64,000 bases of DNA from Przewalskia tangutica (taxonomy: Eukaryota; Streptophyta; Magnoliopsida; Solanales; Solanaceae), in the NCBI GenBank assembly GCA_029844215.1, contig CM056738.1:62215593-62279592 (forward strand), read 5' to 3'. The notes beneath the pieces are model-generated. The model was not told the DNA's origin. It ran no database searches and saw only the letters and a list, made by a program, of their open reading frames with translations. Every line of letters starts with the position of its first letter. The first letter of the stretch is position 1. The translations under genes were made by a program, and so were the position numbers. Below are positions 23,816 through 35,043 of this stretch, one piece after another.

Positions 23816-24711
23816 ATAAAAAGTTGCCGGCCCTCTAGTGAAGGACGCGGTGATGTGGAAATATAACACTTGCACGAATAGCTATCATGAGCAAACATAT
23901 TCAAGTTAAATAATCCTTGACTCTCATTTGAACAATAGATGAACAATCATTTTAGAAAAAACCCATGGCATTATCATGTCATGTAATATTAGGGACTTGA
24001 ACCCAAAAGTACTATGTACGTCCACCGTACGTTCATTTTATACAAAGAGTCATATCATATATCATTAGGGACTTGAACCCAAAAGTACTATGTACGTTCA
24101 CCGTACATTCATTTTATACAAATAATTTAAAATGAACTTTCATTTATAAACTCAAGGCATTTTCACTTTTAAAGTCAAGACACTTTCACTTTCAAAATCA
24201 AGTCACTTGCTCTTTTAAAATCAAGTCACTTACTCTTTTAAAATCAAGTCATGTATCATAAAGGATTCAATGGAATTATATACGTCCACCGTACACCCAT
24301 TTCATATAAATCATGCCAAAGAAGAAAGGATAGTTCACATACCTTATAGGTTATACCAACTTGACAACTAGAATACGTCTCAAGTAGTACTTCAACCTAT
24401 AATGACAATAACACGTCTATCAATTTCATGATACTAGTATACACTTATACTACATAATGATCTCCTTTCGTATAAAAATTCGGGCAACACTTCCCCTATT
24501 TCTACATACTTTTCCACCTTATAAATAAGGCCAATAACATCAATAACCAAGCACCACTTAAGGGCACAACCAAAACATCAACCAAGGTGATTCACACACT
24601 TATTTCTTATGTAAATCTGGCCTCTTAATCCATATAAAAATAGCCCATAAAAACAATCCATACTTCTATAACAATGAGGGTAAAATGTGAAGCTTACAAC
24701 ACCTAGGGTCA

Positions 24712-24989
24712 ACTCGTAGTCCCTGTCTGCGGGTCTGCCTTACCACAAATCTAGTCATCATCTGCACTGCATCTCTCATTTCCCTATCCTCTGCCCCTGG
24801 CTGAGGAACTGGAGGCTCAAGTATCGGGGCCTCTGGAGGTGCTCTAAGTGGCGGTGTAACTAATCTCACTGACTAACGCACATCGTCAGGCATAGATTGG
24901 GCATATGCCCTAGTAACTCTTTCAGTCCGACTAGCAGCTCTTTCTACTGATTTGACCTTCTGGGCCATTGTTTCCTTCTTCGGAGGCAT
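24712..24989 (-). pseudogene. gag: gag N-terminal fragment, unit 3
   Basis: Starts MPPKKETMAQ at 24989 with the shared TAG at codon 39 (24873-24875). Beyond the stop the best-preserved continuation of the three units is open (PEAPILEPPVPQPGAEDRE, MRDAVQMMTRF). It runs across the junction into LTR-derived codons, so the open frame at 24666-24869 is half gag and half LTR. Confidence 0.85.
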
Positions 24990-25180
24990 AGCTGCAACAC
25001 AATAATACGTTAGAGGGGAAGCATCCTAATACCACATCTCTATTGCACGATCTTATGAGATGAAATAATATAAACCAATCCTAAATGCCCAGCAACCTCT
25101 TATGTATAAGTATGGTGCACAACATACATATACCCAAGACTCTACTTAGACACGGTCTGTAGACATTTCGAGTACTAACT

Positions 25181-25192
25181 GCTCTGATACCA
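25181..25192 (-). promoter_or_regulatory. Primer binding site, unit 3
   Basis: Perfect TGGTATCAGAGC on the minus strand, next to the unit 4 terminus at 25197. Confidence 0.9.
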
Positions 25193-25196
25193 CTTT

Positions 25197-25917
25197 TGTC
25201 ACGACCCGAGCCTACGAGTCCGCGACTGGTGTCCTACCTGGGCACCCTTCTACCCACACATAACAATAAATCAGCGGAAGCTTAAGAAACAACTCATAAC
25301 AAAACAGGAAAGCCAATAAGGCCGCCACTGTATATAGAAATAACCGAATAAATGTGACTGTACATATGTCCAACCCACACATGACTACAGACCTCTAAGA
25401 GTATAACAGTAACTATGACGGGACAAGGCCTCGCCGTACCCCTGAATGTATATAAGCCTGTAATAGCCAAAAATGTACCAAAATACTAGACTCCGGGACA
25501 ATGGAGCTATCTCAACAGCTGAGCAAAGATCCTAAGCACGCGGATCAGCAAACTGAGTACCTACACCTGCGGGCATGAACGCAGCCCCCCGGAGAAGGGG
25601 GTCAGTACAACAGGTACCAAGTATGTAAACATAAAGTACAGTAAATAAGATCATAACTGGCCAAAGATGACAGGGACAAGTATAAAAATCAAATACCAGA
25701 TCCAACCGTGTCATATAACATAAAAGCCAACTGTACCTTTTCAAAATATAAAAGTTATGTCCAAATCAGGGACACCTGCCCTCAGAACCATTATGCATTT
25801 CCTATTCATGGGACTCGAACCCGCATCATGGAGAGCTAGTCCATGGAATAATATAATATCATGGGACTCGAACCCGCATTATGGAAACATGTCCATGTAA
25901 TAATATAATATCATGGG
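25197..25917 (-). repeat. Array unit 4, left part
   Basis: LTR start of a fourth unit, including the first copies of the 53-bp repeat (25806 onward). It is cut at 25917 by element C. The rest of the unit, and the other copy of C's expected target duplication (ATGGG, 25913-25917), should lie beyond 64000. Confidence 0.85.
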
Positions 25918-26347
25918 TGTCACGCCCCGAACCCCGGGCCCGTGACTGGGGCCCTACCTGGGCACCCTTCTACCTTAACAACTAAGTAAACTGCGAAAAT
26001 TAAATAACACCTCTTTTTTTTTTTTTTTTAAACCAACATACGTACAAGGGCAAAGCCGATAAGGCTGCCATATAATATACATAAGCAAAAGACACTACAC
26101 CGTACATGAGTCCAATCCCACATATGAATACAGACCTCTAAGAGTTTTACTGAAATATGACGGGACAAGACCACCGTACCCATAAGCGTACAAAAGCACA
26201 TCTTGAAAGAAATTATACCAAAAGATAAACTCCCGAACAGAAGGAGCTATCCAAAACTCTGAGCAGGGTCCTACACCTGCCGATCACCAAACATCGTACC
26301 TAAACTGCGGCATGACGCGGCCCGAAGGAGAGTCGGTCTGAAGAATG
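25918..26347 (-). repeat. Element C 3' LTR, first part
   Basis: Matches 63115-63550 closely, including a T run (about 26012-26030) and the cluster of conserved LTR hairpins. It ends at ...gaagaatg, where element D begins. Confidence 0.9.
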
Positions 26348-27169
26348 TGTCACGACCGAACCGGGCGTGATCGTGCCTTACCCGGGCATCCAAGTAGACA
26401 TACATCAGAGTAACCAGCGGAATATAAAACAAATCATGAAACAGTATGAAGTGAGAAACAGTTTATCTGAGAAAAGTTGCCTTTCGACATATATATATAA
26501 AAACTTGAACACGAGCGATTACAACCCTTTTACAAACTACGCCTACAATGATTACTACAGACCTCTAAGAATGTTATAACAACAACGACGGGACAGGGCC
26601 CCGCCATACCCCTGAATGTAAGTACCTACAACAACAGGGGGCTATACTAAAGATAAGCCTCCGGAGAAACGGAGCTTCCCAAAACGCTGAACTGTGATCC
26701 TAAGGCGAGGATCGACGGCGGTGTACCTACACCGCGGCATAAACGGCCCCGAAGGAGGTCGATAACAGTACCAAGTATGTGGCCCGAAAATCACGTAAAT
26801 GAAATCATAATAGTCTATATAAAACAGAAGACATATATGATAACCGATTTACGATACACCATATGTAAGCAGTCATGTCAAGTCAGGGACTCACGCCCTT
26901 AAAGTCATCACTCAAATAAAACTATGGGTCTCATGCCCACAATATCAATCATGCCCATGGAATTCCTTTCTCACTGCTGGCAGTCCATGATATAAAAACA
27001 CCCAAGGAATACACATGAACACCAGGTCCCACCTGTGTCATAATAAAACCGTACGGGGTAAGTATGAAGGCATAACCGACTACTAGAACCCACCGTACCA
27101 ACAATGCTATCAATCTGCATCACGAGGTCTTTCTAGACCGCCACATGATCGAAGCTGGCCACTCGCCCT

Positions 27170-27425
27170 CAGTATCAATGTGCGCGTCTAATCCTGGAAC
27201 TTACCGCAGCTCCGCATAGGCCACACATAGGCCCGCATGAGGTATTCCTCGCATCGGGGGCAGCTAACCCGCGACATCCTCCTGGACTCTCGTGGTCGCG
27301 TGGCCACATAGACCGCATGAGGTAATTACCACGCACACTAACCTGGAACTCCCGTAGCTCCGCATAGGTCCCCTGGACCCGCATGAGGCATCCCTCGCAT
27401 CGGGGGGCAGCTTAACCCCCGGTAT
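27170..27425 (-). repeat. CpG-dense LTR block with GCATGAGG motif
   Basis: Three spaced copies of a motif like gcatgaggtattcctcgcat or its shorter forms, in otherwise AT-rich LTR. Matching blocks lie at about 33910-34200, 39860-40160, 42240-42490, 45980-46230, 47140-47410, 53200-53490, 58020-58210 and 63800-64000. Confidence 0.75.
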
Positions 27426-29173
27426 ATCATGTCAAGAGGTGAGTGGTACAATACTAACATAACGACTTATCATTAAACAACGTAAGCACAATCAAAGGAA
27501 ACCCCTTTACACAAACATCACAAGACACTAACACACGTAGCATCCTAACATGTTTACTTATCAAACCAACAAGAAGTATTACAAGGCTATCACAAACCAA
27601 CATCGTCAAGTTATTTACACAAGGTACTTTTTATGTCAATAAGTTCGGGTTTTTATCCCCAAAGTACTTCATACATTAACTCTTTAAAAACCAAGTACTC
27701 ATTGCTCATGAATGTGGTTTCACACTTTTTAACAAAATTCATATCAAGTCAATTAAGTCAAGTCTCTTAACTTCTAAAATCAATAACCCATTCTTTTCCA
27801 AAAGTTCAAGTTGCATAAATTCAAATACTCAAGTCTCTTATTTTCAAAAGATTCATAGATCATAGTTTTAAACACTTAACAACGTAATCTCCTTTTTAAA
27901 ACAATTTGAGTAACACATGCCTTATGTGTGAGTAGGTTATTCTTGTTTATAACAATCTTATTAAAGCAGCCATGATCTAGGAAATGTAATACAATTTTGT
28001 CTTATATTAGCTTCTATGCAGATGGAGGTTTCTACTGGTTTTAATAATACTTAATTAGTCAATACATTTTCCTTTATTAGCGGCAGATGGTTTGTTCGAT
28101 ACTTATTCTCATTTCCGAAATCAATATAAGGCTTTCATAATCAATTAAGTAAACCGTTTCTTTTATCTCTCTTAAGTCGTTATACCTAACTTCCCATAAA
28201 GCTAGTATAACACTTAAGCTTTTAAAACCAAGTATTACTCTTCTTTCAAAAACGATTCTTAATTCTTTTGAAATACTTCAAGATTCTTATTATTTAAAAC
28301 TCAAGTCAAAAGACATCGAAGTAAAACCACGTTCAGTTAACACACGTACGTCTACCGTACTATATATATTCTTTTAAAATATCATGCTCAAGAGGATAGG
28401 AAGAATCACATACCTCCTCGGCGAAATCCACCTGCCAAGTCGAGTATGTCGCGCGCAGAGTATCAACCTATAATAGTCAAATACGTCTATCAACGTCTAG
28501 ACTACTCTGTAGTATATTCTAAGCAGAAGGTGCTTATTGCTACGGAAAATTGGGCAGCACTTCTCTACCCGTCAAACTACACAAGTCTACTGTAATACAG
28601 TCCTATGTAATTACAGTTCAATTCTCTTCTTTAATATCCTTCTATATATCTTATACTCAATTCTAAACTTCTACAATATGTAATCTCCAATTACAATAGA
28701 AGGATAAGATATTTACCTCGATAAGCCTAAAATTATCCAAGTTTAAATGTCGATCCTGAGCAAGGTTTATCTCCTAATTTGCACGCTCCGATAGCTCCAA
28801 GAAACCCTTAGAAGTTTCCACACAACTTCTACTTACTACTTCAACCAACTATGAAGTTTCTCCTAGGGTTTCGTTTTGTGACTAAAGAAAGTATAGTAGT
28901 ATTTCCGGGCTCTTAGTATTGAAATAACTTTGGAATACTACAAGGTATTTGGGCTAAGGTATTTTGGAATTGTAACAATACTTGGAGAATACTTTTCTAC
29001 CAATGGGGGAGGGGGTATTTCACGAGAACTATCAAGAGGGGGGGGGGGTATTTCGGCCGAGGGCCTTCTCAAGGGGGAGGGGTGGTTTGGACGAGATCTT
29101 CAAGAGGGAGGGGGAGGATTTCAAGACTTGGAAAGTGTTTAAGGGATGTAGAATAAGTCTTGCACTTGAGGGG

Positions 29174-29181
29174 TATTTATA
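29174..29181 (-). promoter_or_regulatory. TATA box in D 3' LTR
   Basis: TATAAATA followed by CCCCTC on the minus strand, about 410 bp from the LTR start. The same box and flank occur in all D/E/G/A LTRs. Confidence 0.7.
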
Positions 29182-29593
29182 GGCCAATCAATGGCCAAGA
29201 TTAAGGCAAGTGGAGGGTGAAGATTTGGACAAGTGTGTGTGGGTCCCACCTTATCCATCTACCACACAAATATCTAACCAAACATTGACCAAATGTTTTA
29301 GGCATTTTATATGAAAAAAACGTGCCAACTTGCCCACAAAAATCGTCCACCAACCGTCCACTTGAGGGTGACACATGTCTCCCTCTCGTTGGTCCAAAAT
29401 ATTTCATCTCTCGGAAAAATTCAAAATAAATAAATTCTTGAAAACGAAAAATTCCCTAACAAGGTTCGGAAAATTTTCCGTCGGAAAAACAAATCTTTCT
29501 CGTGGAAATGCACAATTTCGTCCTTAACATAATTCGGGCTTACAATCAGTACGACGCCCTCACATACATACTCTGGAAATACGGGGTATAACA

Positions 29594-29606
29594 TTCTCCC
29601 CTCCTT
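29594..29606 (-). promoter_or_regulatory. Polypurine tract of element D
   Basis: Plus strand ttctcccctcctt; a purine run on the minus strand immediately before the 3' LTR. Confidence 0.85.
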
Positions 29607-29849
29607 AGAAACATTCGTTCCGAATGTTCCTTCTCAAGACAGATAACGATAAGGTTCCTCAACTTAAACAGTTTGCAAATGCCACGCATGGCCATAACAC
29701 AACACGCGCAAATGCTTAAATCCAAGTCCACAAGGAATCACCTCTAGCATCACAAAAGCTTCCACCCAAGGGCTAAAAGATACTTCCTTCGCACCTTTCA
29801 CTTCACAAAAGAAATGATCGCTTCTATTCTCTTTAACACATGTTCACTT

Positions 29850-30420
29850 CTTCCCTCACTCGTCGTACTCTCCTCGTAGACTCGAACACTTCCTAAATAA
29901 ACTTACCACCTTCATTATTGCTTCGCCCAAAATCTCGGGGTTACTATCTCCAACTTGGTCATCATTAACTGGGGATAATCTGGATGGATCTCCGATACTC
30001 TTCCGAACATAGCAACATGAAAGACCGGTCGTACTGCTTCCTAAGTCGGATGACAAAGCTAACTTATATGCAACCTGGCATATTCTTCAAATGATCTGAA
30101 AACGCTCAAAGTACCTCGGGCTGAGTTTCCCCTGCTTTCCAAATCTCGTCACGCCCTTCCGGGGTGGTACCTTCAAGAAGACCGACCGTCAACCTGAACT
30201 CCAAGTATCAACGCAGATTATCCTCACGACTCCTGTTGACTCTGAGCTGTCAATAACCTCTCCTGGATAAGCTTCACCCTATCCACATCCTGCTGAATCA
30301 AGTATGAACCAACTATCTGAATCTTGCCAACATCGAACCAATCGGCAAGAACCTACACTACCGCCCATACAAGGCTTCATAAGGCGACATCCGAATACTG
30401 AAATGGTAGCTATAATGATA
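29850..30420 (-). pseudogene. Integrase C-terminal relic in element D
   Basis: Minus-strand fragments in several frames. Near 30400 are codons corresponding to the MSPYEALYG region, then KGVTRFGKQGKLSPRYF at about 30110-30160, and RKSIGDPSRLSPVNDDQV within the open frame 29856-30056. These are landmarks of the region after the integrase core in Tekay-like pol. The catalytic core, RT and protease are missing. I see no clear chromodomain. Confidence 0.8.
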
Positions 30421-31344
30421 CTCACTCAACAAGAGGCACATAATCCTCGTTGCCACCCCTGAAATCAAAACACCGGCCCGAGGGTGAATGCAATACTGAG
30501 ACTCACCTGAGTTCTAACCCTGCCTGGTAAAACCTCCAGAAAAAGAAATAGCCGTAAACTGGGCTCCACTGCCCGTCATAAAGTAAAAGTAGGAACCCCG
30601 TGCAGTCTTACAACCTTCCTGGTATATAACATTTCGCATAACCCTCTGCCAAGTAAACAGTTCTGACTGAAAGACAAGATGGGCTGACCTCATCGGCCCG
30701 ACTACTGGTCGAACGCATCCACGAACTCGTACGATGGTTAACTAAACTTGGGCCTAACACCCTCGTGACCCTATCACAAAGCGGGACCACCACAATTTTT
30801 CCTTACTTCAAACCGGGCTGCGGGTTGACCCGCAATCTGGCCTCAACCCGACCCATTTTTTTGCGCCAAGCTCTTGTTTCCCGATCCGGAATAACCTCAC
30901 CATCAAATCACGAAAACCTAGTGGTCTTCTTAGCTTCACTACCCTCTTTCATTTCACACTACTCAGAGACTTATCACACAAACATATCTCACATATACTA
31001 TGCACTCCGATAAGGGTCAAACAAATAACTCTTTTACTCAAGATGGTCTCGCCTCAAAGGTCTCCACGTATAAAACTCTAAGGCTCACACTTTTCCTATC
31101 CCCAATCTTACCCTTTTACCTAACCATGATTTCTAATCACAATTAATACAATGCTATCAGAACAACACTTAAGATATACTCATCTTTTCACACATACTAA
31201 TCTCTAGAGGGTTAAGGATATACCTGTATCTACTGCTTCACTCCCCTTTGTCGTTCTAATCAATCCTGCCCTGATGGGCGCATAGCTAGGGAAGGTGATG
31301 AACTAGCCACTGATCCTGAAGGCTGAGTCTCTACATCCGCGCCA
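30421..31344 (-). other. Element D internal spacer, no gene
   Basis: Between the integrase relic and the point where A inserted. It shares blocks with the internal regions of A, E and C (for example aacttgggcct and gggaccacc), and a TTGACCC-type sequence near 30825. No convincing domain was found. The open frames at 30608-30793 and 30765-31013 look incidental. Confidence 0.6.
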
Positions 31345-32047
31345 CCTCTTGTTATACCCCGTAGTTTCAGGGTATGTATGCGAGGACGTACGTACGAGAA
31401 TACGACATTGAAATTGGAAAGGAAGAACGAGGTGATTTTTCCACGGAAAAGTTTCCGGTTTTTGTGAAGGAAAAAGGTCCGTTAATGGGAATTGGATTCC
31501 CAGATTTGGTATTCGGACTTCTTGGAATATTAGAGAATTATGGAATTTTATTTTCGGAAATGGTCACGTGGGGCCCACGGGAGAAAATTTACGGTTTTGT
31601 GGGGCCCACTTTGTTTTCGAGATTTTGGCCATTGTGGATATTTTCGGAAGATGAAATATGTTGGACGTGTAGGAGGGCGACACGTGTCACCCCCCCCCCC
31701 CGAGTTGGCTTGGACGATTTCACTTTGTGCACAACACCCGTTTAGAGTCATTTTCCGACGAAACGTTTTACAAGACTCGCGTAGGATAAATTTCGGCTAT
31801 GTCATTTCTAATTTTTGCGGATTTTTCCGAGAGACGAAACACGTTGGACCAACGAGAGGGCGACACTTGTCACCCTCTCATTTATGGATGTCACACGACA
31901 ATAGGGCCGATTGGGTTGGCTTATTTTGTCTTGGAGTTGGTAGGATATTTTGTGTGCAAGTTGGCCAAGGACACTTGCCTAAATCCTCACCCTACACTTG
32001 CCTTGCACTTGGCACCATCTTGGCCCTTGGTTGTCCATTCCTTGACC

Positions 32048-32055
32048 TATAAATA
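32048..32055 (+). promoter_or_regulatory. TATA box in A 5' LTR
   Basis: TATAAATA followed by CCCCC, 698 bp from the LTR start. If used, it leaves about 2.75 kb of LTR downstream of the start site before the PBS. Confidence 0.7.
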
Positions 32056-32819
32056 CCCCCCTTGTTGAAGAGTTATTTCATCCTAAATTGAGCAATCTTT
32101 CTAAGTCTCAAATCCCTCCCTCTCCCTCTTATTGTTTTCGTCCAAACACACCCCTCCCCTTTGAGAAGCCCTAGCCGAGAGCAACCCCCCCCCTCTAAAG
32201 CTAGCCTAGCCGAAACACTACCCCCCCTCTCCCTTGGTAGAAAAGTTGCCTTCTAGTATTGTTATAATGCCCAAATTACCCTAGCCCAAATCCCTTAGTC
32301 CTTAGTAGAAGTTGTGAAGAACTTCTAAGGTTTTCGAGCTACCTGAGCGCACAACTTAGGAGCTAAACCTTGCTCAGCGACTTTTATCTAGGATATTATT
32401 GGGCTTACCGAGGTAAATAACCTTATCTTCCTTTTGTAATTAGAGTATATATCTGTAGAAGTATAGGAATAAGTATTAAATACTTAGAAGGATATTGCAG
32501 AATAGAATCAAGCTATCACGTAGAAGGGCTTAAAAGAAGAATAATAGAATCAGACTTACATAGACTTGTTTTCACTGAGACTTGAGTAGCTCACCGTAGG
32601 GAAGTCGCCCAAATGTCCATAGAATAGCGAACCTCTGTTTAGAGCTTTATACAATCTGATCTGACGTTGATAGACGTATTTGATCGATATAGGTCGATAC
32701 TCTGCGCGACATATTCAACTGGCGTGGTTTTCGCGAGAAGGTATGTGATTCTTCCTATCCTCTTGAGCATGATATTTTAAAGAATATGTATATAGTACGG
32801 GAGACGACGTGTGTTAAGC

Positions 32820-32965
32820 GAATAATAATTACGGCAATGTCTTGGACTTAAGCACGAATAATAATTACGCAATGTCTTGGACTTAAGCCCGAATAATAAT
32901 TACGGCAATGTCTTGGACTTAAGCCCGAATAATAATTACTTGCAATGTCTTGACTTAAGCCGAAT
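32820..32965 (+). repeat. ~35-bp tandem repeat, four copies (A 5' LTR)
   Basis: Units starting gaataataattacg at 32820, 32856, 32891 and 32926, each with gcaatgtcttggacttaag. The 3' LTR has the matching array at 38772-38928. Confidence 0.88.
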
Positions 32966-34841
32966 AAAAAGAATCAAGTAGTTCAAAAGAATTAAGAAAC
33001 CTTTTTGAAAGAAGAGTAACACTTGGTTTTAAAAGCTTAAGAGTTATACTAGCTTTATGGGAAGTTAGGTATAACGGCAAGAGTGATAAAAGAACGATTT
33101 ATTGATTTAAGGAAATAAGAGACTTGACTTATTATACTAATATGAATTTTGTTAAAAAGTGTGAAACCTCATTAGTGAGTAAATAGTATTTTTGGTTTTC
33201 AAAAGGAATGATGTTTTACCGATCAGAATAAATGTCGAACAAACCATAGCAGCGCTAATAAAGGGAAGTATTGTGACTAATAAAGTATTATTAAAACCAG
33301 TAGAAACTTCCATCTGCATAGGAGCTAAGATGAGACAAAATGATATTACATTTACTAGATCATGGCTGCTGTAATAAGATTGTTACGAATAATAATAACC
33401 TATTCACACTTAGGTTATATGTTTCTCAAATTGTTTTAAAGGATTAAAGCTATGAACTACGAAACCTTTCGAAAATGAGAAACTTGAGTAATTAAAATTA
33501 GGCAAACTTAAGCGTTGGGAAAAGAATGTTGTTACTCGATTTTACAAAGAGAAATGTGTTGATTTACTTTAAAAGATAATCACTCTATTTTTATACTACG
33601 GGTATTGTGTGACTTTTTGTGAAAGAAACGGATCTTTTAAAAGAGTAATACATAAAGTACTTTGGGGCTAAAAACCCGAACTTGTTAGCATAATGTAGAA
33701 AGTACCTTGTGTGAATAACTTGATTGTATTGATTTGTGATAGTCTTGTAATACTTTCTTGTTGACTTGATAAGTAAACATGTTAGGATGCTACGTGAGTT
33801 AGTATCTTGTGATGTTTGTGTAGAGGGGTTTTCCCTTATTATGCTTAGATTGTTTAAACGATAAAACTGTCATGTTGATATTATATCACTCATGATTCCA
33901 GGGTTAAGCCGCCTCCGATGCGGGTAGACTCAGTGGGTCTAGTGACCTATGATTCGAGAATACCTTATGCAGTCTGTATGGCCTATGCGAGCTACGGAGT
34001 TCGAGTTAGTATGCGCCCTTGTGGTCATGCGGTCTTTGTGGCCACGCGGACGACGAGTCGAGACGCTGCCGGGAGTAGCTACCTCGATGCGGGGATACCT
34101 CATGCGGGCCATTGGAGTGGCCCACGCGAGCTACGGAAAGTTCGGGGCTAGACGCGCACATTAGTGCTGCGCGCGTGTGGCGGCTTTGATCATGTGACGC
34201 TCTAGACAGATCTCATGATACAGTTTACGACCTTGTTGTACTGGGGGTTTTTAGTAGTCGGCTATTCCCTAGTCCTTACCCCGTACGGTTTAATGATGTC
34301 TTTGAGGCGTGAGTCACGACTTGACATGATCGCTTATTTATTGTGAATCGTAGTTTTGGTTATCATACATGTCTCTGCTTTATATAGACTACTATGATTT
34401 CATTTACGATTTTCAGCCACATACTTGGTACTGTTGTCGACCTTCGGGCTGCGTTCATGCCGCAGGTAAAGGTACTCCTACTGTTGATCCCCGTTCTTAG
34501 GATCACCGTTTCAGCGTTGGGAAAGCTCCGTTTCTCCGGAAGCTTAGCATTTTGGTATGGTCCCCTGTCGTTGTAGATATTTGTATTCAGGGGTATGGCG
34601 CGGCCCTGTCCCGCCATTGTTGTTTTAAACTCTTAGAGGTCTGTAGACCTGTTGTAAGGTTGGGATGTAACTGTTCATTTTGGGGTACTTATATACATAT
34701 ATGCCGAAAGGCAACTTTTTCCTAAACGTGTCTTATTTATCTTTTTCATATTTTGGTTGTTTTATTTTCCGATTTCTACGATGTATGACTACTTGGGTGC
34801 CGGGTAAGGCACTACCACGCCCCGAACAGTCGTGACAAAAG

Positions 34842-34853
34842 TGGTATCGAGCG
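34842..34853 (+). promoter_or_regulatory. Primer binding site of element A
   Basis: TGGTATCGAGCG, matching the initiator-Met complement TGGTATCAGAGC with one base missing. It begins five bases after the 5' LTR end at 34837. Confidence 0.88.
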
Positions 34854-35043
34854 ATTAATCCTCGGAAAGTGTCTACTGCAAGTATCTAGTAGAGTCTTGA
34901 TTATCGGTGTGTGTTGTGCACCACACCAATAATCGTGAGGCTATAGGATATTTAGGATTGGTTTCCATTCTTCTCACTCGAGATCGTGCTTTAGAGCCGT
35001 GTTATAAGTTGGACCTCTAACGTATTCCTTTCCTTTACCGATT

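Larger units (their letters stand above)
23304..25196 (-). repeat. Array unit 3, right part
   Basis: Continues the unit from the second GGAGC. It has the 53-bp B-box-like repeat at 23608-23815, the LTR-gag junction near 24711, a gag fragment, and a PBS at 25181-25192. Without element F the unit is about 2.2 kb. Confidence 0.85.
5905..25917 (-). mobile_element. Head-to-tail array of 2.19-kb LTR-gag-PBS units, interrupted by element F
   Basis: Four successive units start at 5905, 8096, 10291 and 25197. The spacing is 2191 bp, 2195 bp and, after removing element F and its duplicated GGAGC, about 2198 bp. Read on the minus strand each unit is PBS, broken gag N-terminus, then an LTR of about 1.7 kb that lacks the promoter-proximal part seen in full LTRs. 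Unit 4 is cut at 25917 by element C. All gag copies share a stop at codon 39. No unit has pol, a recognisable PPT or a TATA box. The uniform spacing and shared lesions fit amplification at the DNA level by unequal exchange rather than separate insertions. Confidence 0.85.
26348..29593 (-). repeat. Element D 3' LTR
   Basis: 3246 bp, ending GGGGTATAACA at 29593. It has a CpG-dense block at 27170-27425 and a TATA box on the minus strand at 29174-29181. G-rich stretches near 29007-29050 give open frames of repeated glycine (28930-29182) that are not genes. Confidence 0.9.
31350..34837 (+). repeat. Element A 5' LTR
   Basis: Starts TGTTATACCCCGTAG and ends GTCGTGACA. Features are a C run near 31690, TATA box at 32048, ~35-bp repeat at 32820-32965, CpG-dense block at about 33910-34200, and the hairpin cluster from 34449 to the end. 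The last hairpin is damaged here but intact in the 3' LTR. Confidence 0.93.

Noticed and set aside
24666..24869. Open frame with gag-like start considered as a separate gene
   Set aside because: Its first half is the continuation of the array gag after the codon-39 stop and its second half is LTR sequence beyond the junction.
28930..29182. Glycine-rich open frames in D 3' LTR
   Set aside because: They come from G runs of variable length between LTR copies; the matching region at 57430-57530 is not open.
31374..32068. Long overlapping open frames at the start of A 5' LTR (and 37317-38016 in the 3' LTR)
   Set aside because: They begin in U3 and cross the TATA region; frames differ between the two LTRs because of indels and have no recognisable domain.
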